This document shows positions 1 to 7,800 of a stretch of DNA of 10,329 nt, in pieces (the first letter of the stretch is position 1; every line of letters starts with the position of its first letter). The stretch spans positions 1 to 10,329 of the forward strand of contig VYCZ01000099.1 of assembly GCA_009843675.1 (NCBI GenBank). The letters are read 5' to 3'. The notes below the pieces were generated by a model. The model saw only the letters and a list, made by a program, of their open reading frames with translations. It was not told where the DNA came from and made no database searches. This DNA is from Gammaproteobacteria bacterium (GTDB lineage: Bacteria > Pseudomonadota > Gammaproteobacteria > Eutrophobiales > Eutrophobiaceae). The position numbers and the translations under genes are program-made.

Positions 1-1179
1 GAACCGGATTTCAGCGCCATTGCCCTGTCCGAACCCGGCGCGCTGGACCGTCCCGACGAACTGGCGCCTGCCGATGAGTTACGCGACATGGCCTTCGGGA
101 TGATACGGGTCCTCGATGAGGGACACCGGGCCGCTAGTCCCTGGAACCCGGAACTGCCCGCCGGCGCGTTGCGTGACGGGTTGCGGCACATGTCGATCAC
201 CCGTCTCTATGACGACCGTATGCTCAGGATGCAGCGCCAGGGCAAGATGTCGTTCTACCTGAAGTGCACCGGTGAGGAAGCCGTATCGGTTGCCCAGTGC
301 ATGGCGCTGGATGACGGCGACATGCTGTTTCCCACGTACCGCCAGCAGGCCCTGCTGATCACGCGCGGTTATCCCCTGCTGGACATGATGTGCCAGTGCC
401 TGTCCAACGCCGGAGACAGGTTGCAGGGCCGGCAGATGCCGGTTATGTACAGTTCGGACGTACATAAATTTTTCAGTATTTCCGGCAACCTGGGTACCCA
501 GTTTTCGCAGGCTGTCGGCTGGGCCATGGCCGCCGAGTACAGGAAGACCGGGGACATTGCCGCGGCCTGGGTGGGCGAAGGCACCAGTGCCGAGGCGGAT
601 TTCCACTATGCGCTCACCTTCAGTGCGGTATACCGCGCGCCGGTGATACTGAACGTGGTGAATAACCAGTGGGCCATATCCACCTCCCAGAACGTGGCAG
701 GGGGTGATGCGAACCCGTTTGCCGCGCGCGCCATCGGTTATGGCATCCCCGGCCTGCGCGTAGACGGCAATGACTTTCTCGCCGTATTCGCAGCCACCCG
801 ATGGGCCGCGCAGCGGGCGCGCGCAGGCGCCGGCCCGACCCTGATCGAGCTGTACACTTACCGCGCCGCGGCTCATTCCACCAGCGACGACCCGGGCCGG
901 TACCGGCCAGCCGACGAGTGGGAACACTGGCCCCTAGGCGATCCCATAGCGCGCCTGAACCAACATTTACTGGCCCGGGGTGAAGGGTCCGAGGCGGCAC
1001 ACGAACAGACGCAGGCGGAATTGGAGGACACGGTGAGCAGAACCTGGGAAGAGGCGCTCTCACTGGGAACCTTGAATGAAGGCCCGCGCCCGCCCGACTC
1101 GGCCATGTTTGAACACGTTTACAAGGAGATGCCGCCGCATCTCCTGGAACAGCGCCGGCAGCTTGAGGCAATAAAATGA
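1..1179 (+). CDS. bkdA1: Branched-chain 2-oxoacid dehydrogenase E1 alpha subunit, 5'-partial
   Basis: This is the alpha subunit of the thiamine-diphosphate-dependent E1 of the branched-chain 2-oxoacid dehydrogenase complex. With E1 beta it decarboxylates the keto acids of valine, leucine and isoleucine and passes the acyl group to E2 lipoate in the cytoplasm. The frame is open from base 1 (392 codons plus stop). The bases before the first ATG (88) still read as family-like protein, so the true start lies upstream of the window; Pseudomonas BkdA1 is about 410 residues. Visible motifs are PTYRQQ, the ThDP signature GEG (574-582) running to NN (661-666), and HSTSDDPGRYRPADEW, the conserved phosphorylation-loop region. 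The ThDP motif has GEG rather than GDG, a variant also found in human BCKDHA. The C-terminal motif FEHVYKEMPPHL strongly resembles Pseudomonas BkdA1. The stop overlaps the next start by 4 nt (ATGA). The assignment is firm; the exact N-terminus is unknown. Confidence 0.95.
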   Translation, partial: EPDFSAIALSEPGALDRPDELAPADELRDMAFGMIRVLDEGHRAASPWNPELPAGALRDGLRHMSITRLYDDRMLRMQRQGKMSFYLKCTGEEAVSVAQCMALDDGDMLFPTYRQQALLITRGYPLLDMMCQCLSNAGDRLQGRQMPVMYSSDVHKFFSISGNLGTQFSQAVGWAMAAEYRKTGDIAAAWVGEGTSAEADFHYALTFSAVYRAPVILNVVNNQWAISTSQNVAGGDANPFAARAIGYGIPGLRVDGNDFLAVFAATRWAAQRARAGAGPTLIELYTYRAAAHSTSDDPGRYRPADEWEHWPLGDPIARLNQHLLARGEGSEAAHEQTQAELEDTVSRTWEEALSLGTLNEGPRPPDSAMFEHVYKEMPPHLLEQRRQLEAIK

Positions 1180-2261
1180 ATGCAGTATTAAATGTCGAGG
1201 ACGGCCCGGCACTGCAACCTGCGGCAATAGAGGCGGCGCCCGGGGAAGTGCATGCAATGTCCATGATCCAGGCCCTGAACTCCGCCATGGATGTGATACT
1301 GGAACGGGACCCCAACGTGGTGATTTTCGGCGAAGACGTCGGCTACTTCGGCGGCGTGTTCCGCTGCACCGAAGGCCTGCAGCAGAAGCACGGCGAGGAC
1401 CGCGTGTTCGATACGCCGATTGCCGAGGGCGGTATCGTGGCGACGGCGATCGGCATGGGCGTCAACGGCCTGCGACCGGTGGTTGAGATCCAGTTTGCCG
1501 ACTATATTTACCCGGCCTTCGACCAGATTGCCAGCGAACTCGCCCGCCTGCGTTATCGTAGCGCCGGCCAGTTCTGGTCGCCGGTGACGATACGCACGCC
1601 CTGCGGCGGCGGCATCCGCGGCGGGCAGACCCACTCGCAGACACCGGAGGCCCTGTTTGCCCACGTCTGCGGCCTGAAGACGGTGATGCCGTCGAATCCT
1701 TACGACGCCAAAGGCCTGCTGATCAGCGCCATCGAGGACGATGACCCGGTCATCTTCTTCGAGCCCAAACGCCTGTACAACGGCCCGTTTGACGGCGACC
1801 CAGGCAAGCCGGCCGTGAGTTGGGACAGCCACGAAAAGGGACAGGTCCCCGCCGGCCACTACCGGGTGCCGCTGGGCAAGGCGGACATCGTGCGGGCCGG
1901 AAACGACGTAACCGTGCTGGCCTACGGTACCATGGTGCACGTGGCGCTGGCGGCAGCGGCGCAGGAAGGTATCGATGCCGAAGTAATCGACGTGCGCACC
2001 CTGATGCCTCTGGACATCGAAACAGTCTGCGCCTCCGTGTGCCGCACCGGGCGCTGCGTGATCGTACACGAAGCCACGCGCTTCTGCGGCTATGGAGCGG
2101 AACTCTCCGCACAGGTGCAGGAGCGTTGCTTCTGGAACCTGGAGGCGCCCATAGAGCGGGTGACGGGTTGGGACACACCCTACCCGCACGCGCAGGAATG
2201 GGCCTATTTTCCGGGACAGGCCCGGGTGGCCGCTGCGCTGCAACGGACCCTGGACGCCTGA
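1176..2261 (+). CDS. bkdA2: Branched-chain 2-oxoacid dehydrogenase E1 beta subunit
   Basis: This is the beta subunit of the E1 heterotetramer (361 aa). It pairs with the upstream alpha subunit to form the ThDP site and dock on E2. Recognisable family stretches are FGEDVGYFGGVFRCTEGL, GLRPVVEIQFADYIYPAFDQ, GGQTHSQTPEALFAHVCGL (the conserved His is residue 153), MPSNPYDAKGLL and, near the end, ERVTGWDTPYPHAQEWAYFP, which is almost the same in Pseudomonas BkdA2. The start at 1176 has a GAGG Shine-Dalgarno (1165-1168, 7 nt spacing) and overlaps the E1 alpha stop, so it is preferred. It gives about 27 more N-terminal residues than the start of the Pseudomonas protein. An in-frame ATG at 1257, preceded by GGGGAAG at 1242-1248, would give a more typical N-terminus and cannot be excluded. 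The stop is 2 nt before the E2 start. Confidence 0.95.
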   Translation: MNAVLNVEDGPALQPAAIEAAPGEVHAMSMIQALNSAMDVILERDPNVVIFGEDVGYFGGVFRCTEGLQQKHGEDRVFDTPIAEGGIVATAIGMGVNGLRPVVEIQFADYIYPAFDQIASELARLRYRSAGQFWSPVTIRTPCGGGIRGGQTHSQTPEALFAHVCGLKTVMPSNPYDAKGLLISAIEDDDPVIFFEPKRLYNGPFDGDPGKPAVSWDSHEKGQVPAGHYRVPLGKADIVRAGNDVTVLAYGTMVHVALAAAAQEGIDAEVIDVRTLMPLDIETVCASVCRTGRCVIVHEATRFCGYGAELSAQVQERCFWNLEAPIERVTGWDTPYPHAQEWAYFPGQARVAAALQRTLDA

Positions 2262-2263
2262 CC

Positions 2264-3517
2264 ATGGCTGAGTATTCGTTCAAGTTGCCGGACCTTGGCG
2301 AAGGCACCGTCGAGTCGGAGATCGTCGCCTGGCGCGCCGGGGTCGGTGATGCCGTCGAAGCTGATCAACCCCTGGTGGACGTGATGACGGACAAGGCCAC
2401 CATAGAAATCACCGCGCCGGTCACCGGCACCCTGGTCTCTATCGCCGGCGAGGCCGGCGATGTCATCGCGGTGGGCGCCGAGTTGGCGGTATTTGCCACA
2501 GGTGGCGACGCTCCCCATTCGTCATTCCCGCGCAGGCGGGAATCCAGTGAAATAACGGGTCACCCGGAGGGCGACACAGTATCCCACTGGATGCCGGAAC
2601 AAGTCCGGCATGACGAGGTAGACGCGAGCGGCGAGCCTGCGCCCGTCAGGCCGCAGACCTCCCCCGCTATTCGCCGTCTCGCCAGGGAACGCGGCATCGA
2701 TCTCAACGGAATAAACGGCACCGGGCCGAACGGGCGTATCACCCGCGCGGATATCGAGGCTTGCCCGGATCCGGCTGGAAAGCCCGCCGTGGTGGAATCC
2801 GGACCGGAAACAACCGGCGTCCATGAAATCAAGCTGGTGGGCCTGCGCCGCAAGATAGCCGAACAGATGAGCCTGAGCACAAGTCGTATCCCGCACTTCA
2901 GTTATGTCGAGGAAGTCGATATCACCGAACTGGAGCGACTGCGCCGGCAACTAAATGAGACGCGGCAGGAGGACCGGCCTGAACTCACCTACCTGCCTTT
3001 CGTCATGCAGGCCCTGGTGAAGGTAGCAAGTGAATTTCCCCAGTGTAATGCACACTTTGACGATGAGCGCCAGGTCATCACGCAATTCGATCCGATCCAC
3101 ATCGGTATTGCGGTGCAGACCGGTGACGGCCTGATGGCGCCAGTGATCCGGCACGTTGAAACCCTGGATCTGTGGCAATGCGCCCGGGAACTGCGCCAAG
3201 TGGCGGAAAAAACGAGAACCGGCAAGGCTCGCAGGGAAGAACTCACCGGTTCCACCATCACTATCACCAGTCTGGGCGCACTGGGCGGCATTGTTTCCAC
3301 TCCGATCATCAATCACCCTGAAGTCGCCATCATCGGCATAAACAGGACGCAACAACGCCCGGTATTCCAAAATAACGGGGTTACCCCCCGTCTGATGATG
3401 AACATCTCATCCTCATTCGACCACCGCGTCGTTGACGGCCATGACGCTGCCTGCGCCATCCGGGCGCTGAAGCAATACCTGGAATTCCCGGCAACATTGT
3501 TCCTGCCTGAATCCTGA
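2264..3517 (+). CDS. bkdB: Branched-chain 2-oxoacid dehydrogenase E2 (lipoyl acyltransferase) with repeat-derived linker
   Basis: This is the E2 core of the complex (417 aa). It accepts the acyl group from E1 on lipoate and transfers it to CoA. Domain order: one lipoyl domain (residues 1-78; motif DVMTDKATIEI, lipoylated Lys44), a linker (79-130), a peripheral subunit-binding domain for E3/E1 (about 131-167; TSPAIRRLARERGIDL, then GTGPNGRITRADI), a second linker, and the acyltransferase domain (about 183-417) with the active-site motif DHRVVDG (His387, Asp391). The frame is open much further upstream, but ATG 2264 begins the lipoyl domain exactly and lies 2 nt after the E1 beta stop. It has only a weak ribosome site, so translation is probably coupled. 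Residues 86-118 are encoded by an inserted palindromic repeat. No E3 gene follows, so lipoamide dehydrogenase must be encoded elsewhere. The choice of branched-chain over other substrates rests on the E1 genes. Confidence 0.93.
   Translation: MAEYSFKLPDLGEGTVESEIVAWRAGVGDAVEADQPLVDVMTDKATIEITAPVTGTLVSIAGEAGDVIAVGAELAVFATGGDAPHSSFPRRRESSEITGHPEGDTVSHWMPEQVRHDEVDASGEPAPVRPQTSPAIRRLARERGIDLNGINGTGPNGRITRADIEACPDPAGKPAVVESGPETTGVHEIKLVGLRRKIAEQMSLSTSRIPHFSYVEEVDITELERLRRQLNETRQEDRPELTYLPFVMQALVKVASEFPQCNAHFDDERQVITQFDPIHIGIAVQTGDGLMAPVIRHVETLDLWQCARELRQVAEKTRTGKARREELTGSTITITSLGALGGIVSTPIINHPEVAIIGINRTQQRPVFQNNGVTPRLMMNISSSFDHRVVDGHDAACAIRALKQYLEFPATLFLPES
2519..2616. repeat. Palindromic interspersed repeat inserted in frame in the E2 gene
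   Basis: This element of about 98 bp has outer ends TCGTCAT and ATGACGA and inner ATCCAGT / ACTGGAT, so its two arms are inverted copies of each other at their edges. Each arm also folds alone: CCCGC-GCA-GGCGGG at the left and GCCGGA-ACAAG-TCCGGC at the right. From memory, arms of the type CATTCCCGCGCAGGCGGGAATCCA and CCGGCATGACG form a common intergenic repeat of beta- and gammaproteobacteria. Here it is read through without a stop and encodes residues 86-118 of E2, including the telltale FPRRRESS. It lies between the lipoyl and E3-binding domains, a place that tolerates length change. The exact family name and insertion boundaries cannot be fixed by eye. Confidence 0.85.
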
Positions 3518-3523
3518 TCAGAT

Positions 3524-3570
3524 TTTCGGGGTCAGAGTAAAAATTCTGACGAATTTCTTACTCTGACCCC
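3524..3570 (+). repeat. 43-bp palindrome (REP/RAYT-type), copy 1, with 4 shared flanking bases
   Basis: From 3528 to 3570 the sequence has perfect 13-bp inverted ends, GGGGTCAGAGTAA and TTACTCTGACCCC. Inside these is a second perfect inverted pair AAATTC-tgac-GAATTT, with a single unpaired C. The whole can form a 19-bp stem with a 4-nt loop. With four flanking bases it matches the reverse complement of 10060-10106 at 46 of 47 positions. It lies 6 nt after the E2 stop and could act as an mRNA 3' stabiliser or weak terminator, although no T-run follows. I associate GGGGTCAGAGTAA palindromes with REP-like elements mobilised by IS200-like (RAYT) transposases; none is present here. Confidence 0.9.
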
Positions 3571-3580
3571 AAATATATAG

Positions 3581-3609
3581 TTGCGTGCCGATAATCAATA
3601 TGGGTTAAA
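3581..3609 (+). promoter_or_regulatory. Possible promoter for the hydrolase/DUF2784 pair (weak)
   Basis: TTGCGT (3581-3586) and GTTAAA (3604-3609) are 17 bases apart and stand 45-75 bases before the hydrolase start. The local sequence is AT-rich compared with the rest of the window. The match to sigma-70 boxes is poor, so this is only a guess for where transcription restarts after the palindrome. The remaining bases of the 136-bp gap (3518-3653) show no gene. Confidence 0.25.
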
Positions 3610-3653
3610 CTGGTAGAGACGCAATAACTGGTGATTCACGGCGGATAATATCG

Positions 3654-4445
3654 ATGATCGTCGAACAGATCTGGACCGGTAACGACTGGCGCAACTTCAA
3701 TTACCTCATCGCCTGCCCTGACACCGGCGAGGCGCTGGCCATCGACCCCCTGGACCACGAAAAATGCTTGCTGCACGCCCAGGACCAGGGCTGGGAAATC
3801 ACCCAGGTGCTGAATACCCACGAACACCATGACCACACAGGCGGCAATGCCGCGATGATAGACGCGACGGGCGCGGAATTGCTCGCCCACAAAAATGCCA
3901 GGGACAGGATTGTCGGGATAGACAGGCCGTTGTCCGCGGGTGATGTCATTAAAGTCGGCAGAACCGTGGAACTGGAAGCGCTGGATACGCCGGGTCATAC
4001 CATGAGCCACATCTGCCTGCTCTCCCATACGGACCAGCCTGCCCTGTTCTGCGGGGATACCTTGTTCAACGCGGGAGCGGGTAACTGCCATAACGGCGGG
4101 CACCCGAACGAGTTGTACCTGACTTTTTCCGGCCAACTGGCGCTTCTGCCCGATGACACCCTGATTTATCCCGGCCATGACTATATCATCAACAACCTGC
4201 AGTTCACCCTGAGCAGGGAGCCCGGCAATTCAGACGCCCGGTCATTAAGGGATGAGTTGATCGACCAGGACCCGGATGACGCCCTGGTCACCACCCTTGG
4301 AATGGAAAAAACCGTCAACACCTTCTTCCGCTTGAGAAACCCGGAAGTCATAGAGAAACTGCGCGAAGATTTCCCCGATCTGCCTGCCGAACCCGACGAA
4401 AAAACGGTCTTCCTGAAACTGCGGGAGATAAGAAACAGCTGGTAA
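3654..4445 (+). CDS. gloB: Glyoxalase II-type metallo-beta-lactamase-fold hydrolase (hydroxyacylglutathione hydrolase)
   Basis: This is a 263-residue MBL-fold hydrolase, most likely a hydroxyacylglutathione hydrolase that converts S-lactoylglutathione to lactate and glutathione in methylglyoxal detoxification. The dinuclear metal site is complete: THEHHDHTGGN (His56, His58, Asp60, His61), PGHT (His115), GDTLF (Asp135) and PGHDY (His175). The length and the C-terminal helical part (about 176-263, ending KLREIRNSW) fit the glyoxalase II family (about 250-260 aa) rather than shorter MBL proteins. The ATG at 3654 is preceded by a modest GCGGA ribosome site. The DUF2784 gene starts 1 nt after its stop, so the two are probably co-transcribed. 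A thioesterase acting on another glutathione or CoA thioester is an alternative. Confidence 0.88.
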   Translation: MIVEQIWTGNDWRNFNYLIACPDTGEALAIDPLDHEKCLLHAQDQGWEITQVLNTHEHHDHTGGNAAMIDATGAELLAHKNARDRIVGIDRPLSAGDVIKVGRTVELEALDTPGHTMSHICLLSHTDQPALFCGDTLFNAGAGNCHNGGHPNELYLTFSGQLALLPDDTLIYPGHDYIINNLQFTLSREPGNSDARSLRDELIDQDPDDALVTTLGMEKTVNTFFRLRNPEVIEKLREDFPDLPAEPDEKTVFLKLREIRNSW

Positions 4446-4446
4446 G

Positions 4447-4860
4447 GTGACGCTGTCTCCGACCTGGTTACTGCTTGCCGCCGACGGGTTGTTGATTATT
4501 CACGCCCTGTTTATCGCCTTTGTGGTTTTCGGGCTGATATTTATTATCGCCGGCCTGGTCAGGGGGTGGCGCTGGATCAGGAATCCCTGGTTCCGTTTCA
4601 TTCATCTTGGCGCAATAGGTATCGTTGTCATACAGTCCTGGTTGAATATAATCTGCCCGTTGACGATCTGGGAAAATAGCCTGCGGGACAAAGCCGGCGA
4701 AGCAACCTACGCCGGTTCGTTTATCCAGCACTGGCTGCACAAGTTGATCTTCTACCAGGCGGAAGCCTGGGTATTTACGCTATGTTATACCGTATTCGGC
4801 GCGCTGGTGGTCCTGGCCTGGTACCTGGCGCCGCCCTCGTCCCCGCGCAGGCGAAATTAA
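4447..4860 (+). CDS. DUF2784 small integral membrane protein
   Basis: This is a 137-residue membrane protein of the DUF2784 family, whose function is unknown. It begins with GTG, 1 nt after the hydrolase TAA, with no clear ribosome site, so translation is probably coupled. Hydrophobic segments lie at about residues 8-38, 52-69 and 106-128. The family signature is in the middle: a membrane segment followed by CPLTIWENSLR (70-80), then an AG...Y..SFIQHW stretch (83-96). The final seven residues, SSPRRRN (131-137), and the stop codon fall in a decayed copy of the same repeat that sits in the E2 gene, so the native C-terminus was probably different. It faces the ferredoxin oxidoreductase gene tail-to-tail. 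Confidence 0.85.
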   Translation: MTLSPTWLLLAADGLLIIHALFIAFVVFGLIFIIAGLVRGWRWIRNPWFRFIHLGAIGIVVIQSWLNIICPLTIWENSLRDKAGEATYAGSFIQHWLHKLIFYQAEAWVFTLCYTVFGALVVLAWYLAPPSSPRRRN

Positions 4861-4884
4861 CGGGGGTCAAGCCCGGCATGACGA
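4837..4884. repeat. Decayed copy of the CGTCATTCCC palindromic repeat
   Basis: The left part TCGTCCCCGCGCAGGCG (4837-4853) matches the left arm of the element in the E2 gene with small losses. The right part GTCAAGCCCGGCATGACGA (4866-4884) matches its right arm. The middle section and the inner inverted bases are gone, so the copy is about 48 bp instead of about 98. It covers the last codons of the DUF2784 gene and most of the 35-bp gap before the convergent oxidoreductase gene. It may serve as the transcript end for both, but has no T-run. Confidence 0.75.
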
Positions 4885-4895
4885 ACAAGGCAATA

Positions 4896-7800
4896 TCAGG
4901 CAACTTTCTTCAGGGTAGCCTCCAGGGCCTCCCCATGCTCATCCGCCAGTGCCGCGTCCCGTAATTCCCTGATCTTTGTCGCCGCTTTGGGCCGGTTGCG
5001 CAGGCTGTTCAGCGCCTCCATGATCCGGTTGAAGTTCGCTACGCCCCGTTCGTGCGTCTCGCCGTAGCCTTTTACCAGGCGCCGGCATTCGGCGGCTTCC
5101 ACGGCCAGGTCGTAATCGTCGGCGGCGCAGTCCAGCACCGTAGCCAGCCACTTCTCAATGGCGGCGGTTTCCGTTTTGTAACGCAGGGTCGAACGGCGCG
5201 TGAACCGCCATCCGGCAAGCAGGTAAAGCAACAGGAAGCCGGACAGGCTGGTGGTGTTGATCTTCCTGCCGCGTCTGCAGAACAGGCCCAAAAAATTCCT
5301 CAGTATCGGTGTTTTCAGGTACAGGTAGCCTTTCCAGGCCGGCATGATGTCGCACAGCTCCTGTACCCTGGGGTGCATGAATTCCTGCCAGGTCACGACC
5401 TGGCCCTGCTCCGCCTGTACCTCTTTTCTCACCCTGTCAAAGCGCGTGGAGCGTATTTTCAGGTCCGCCACCCGGATCGCGTCTTCGTAAGCCATCGAGA
5501 GCGCCAGGTAACGGGCGGTCTCAACGGTCAACAGGTAGTCCCGGTCAGCACGATCCGCCCGCAGGACGGGTTGCAGCCTGTCCAGGTACTGATTGGCGTA
5601 ACGGACGTCCTGGTAATCCGCCAGTTTGCTTGCGGCTGCCCGGATGATCTCATGGGTTTGCGGCGGGAACTCCGACCGGACCCGCTCCAGCAATGCCTGT
5701 ACGTGCTCATGGACCGGCGCTTCGACAACGTCCGCGGCCGCCGGCCGCTCCTGTTGTTCCTGCTGCTTCTGCGCGTGTGCATAGCCTGCGTCAAACCCTT
5801 TCAGGTTGGCCTCAACCGCAACACCTCCCTCGGTGATGATCTCGGTAAAGGCTTCCCGGCCGAACGGCAGGGCGCCGGAACCGGCGGCCGCGCCCAGCAA
5901 CACTGAACTGATGACGCTACCTGTCCGGCCGGCCAGTACATCCATGTCGAAACCGATGAAATGCCTGGCATTCTCCGTCACGGCTTCCATGATCCTGCCG
6001 GTATTCGCCCGCCCATCGCCCAGTGCGGTTTTCTCCCCGATGGCGTAGTCCCGATGGGTGGACACCAGAGCGGTGGTCATGTCCGGCGTGTTCAAGCCCC
6101 GCAATACGGCGCGCCCGCCCTCGATGAGTTCGCCGGCGATGACCAGGTCCACGCGCCCGGGCACCGGCATCAAGGCCAGCACCGCCGGGTCGTCCCCGAC
6201 CGCATCCCGCGGGAAGAACTCCAGGTAGTAAACGGTCGCACCGGTGCGCTGGGCAACGCCGGGCACGGAGGTGGATTGCGCCAGGTAACCGGAACGCTCA
6301 GCCGCCTGGATCAGCCAGTTGCTGAGCACGCCGCCGCCCTGCCCACCCATGGCCAGGATGGCGATCTTGATGGGTTCGGCCTGTCCTGCCTGTGGGGCAT
6401 CTGCGCCCTCCCGGTTAATTTTCTCCTGCTTCCATACTGGCAGGGAGGCGGAATGACCTTCCTGTCCCGCTCCGGCAGGGTCTGTCGTTGCAACGGTCCG
6501 TTTGCGGCGGAGCAGGTCCGACCAGGCCTGCAGCCTGCCTATGACGAACGAACGGAAGGCCGCCAATGCCCTGTCGGCAAGGTTAGGGTTATAGACGATA
6601 TCGGCCTTGTAAAACGACGGGCACAGTACCGCGGCATGGGCCACCTCGCCGCAGACGCCGCACCCGACACAACTGTTGACGACGGTTGCTACCGGATCCT
6701 TTCTCAGGGGGTCGGGGTTGTCCTTGATGGTCAGCGACGGACATCCGGACAGCCTGATGCAGGAATGATCGCCGGTGCAGGTGTCTTCATCAATACCGAA
6801 GCGCTCCCGCACGTAGCGTTTATTCTGTTTAAGCAGGTTCCTTATCTGCGGTTTGATCCTCCGTTGACGGTTAAGCTGGCACTCTCCTTCCGCAACGATG
6901 AGTTTCGGACCCTTATCCCTGGTGGTCATGGCCTCTCTCAGGGCATGCAGGGATTCCTGGATATTGTAGGTATGGACTTTCCTGATCCATCTCACGCCCG
7001 CGCCCTTGAGCGCATCGACGATGGAAACCCGGTACTGGCGCCTTTCCGCATCGGCCTTCGATGATGGGATCCACTGGCCGCCCGTGGCCGCGGAATAGCC
7101 GTTATCGACCACCACGATGATGCCGTCATGCTCGTTTTCCACCGCGTTGCCGATCCCGGTGGCCAGGCCGTTGTGCCAGAAACCGCCGTCGCCCATGATG
7201 CTCATGGCGCGTTTTTCGTGGGGCACCATCAGGGCCGAGGCGCTGGACGGACCCAGGCCGTAGCCGGTGATGGTGTTGCCGATGTTGAAGGGGGCGACCG
7301 TGGCGAAGGAATGGCAACCGATGTCCATGCTTACCTGCAGTTTGCCGAATTCCTTCTCCAGCAACTTGACCGCGGAGAAGAACGGGCGTTCCGGGCAGCC
7401 GGTACACAGGCCGGACGGCCGTTGTGGCACCAGTTGCGCCAGTTCTTCCCGGTTCGCGCCGTTGGTCTTTTCCAACGGCGGAACGGTGACCGCTCCGGGT
7501 TCCCAGCGCGTCAGGAATTTGCGCAGCCCCTCCTCCATCAACTGGCAGGTATACTCCCCGGCCATGGTAAACACGTCCTTGCCGTGCACCCGGGCCTGTA
7601 CGTCGTGGCGTCTCAGGATGGTGTTGATGTTCTGTTCCAGGTAGTCCGGCTGGCCTTCCTCCACCAACAGCACCGCCTTTTTGTCCCGGCAGAAACGCAC
7701 CACCTCCGCATCCACCAGGGGATAAGCTACGTTCAGGATATACATGGGGATGGTGTTGTTGCCGAACACGTCGGAACATCCCACGTACTCCATCGCCCGG

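Noticed and set aside
79..2243. Long minus-strand open frames opposite the E1 genes (282 and 351 codons)
   Set aside because: They are antisense to firmly assigned genes, their composition reflects the reversed codons, and they have no recognisable family.
1820..2263. Upstream extension of the E2 reading frame by 148 codons
   Set aside because: It overlaps the E1 beta gene in another frame, encodes arginine- and glycine-rich shadow sequence, and the lipoyl domain starts cleanly at ATG 2264.
6398..6413. Ribosome-site-like GGGAGG followed by ATG in the oxidoreductase linker, which could mark a separate iorB start
   Set aside because: The ATG is out of frame with the IorB domain, and the whole frame is open through the linker.
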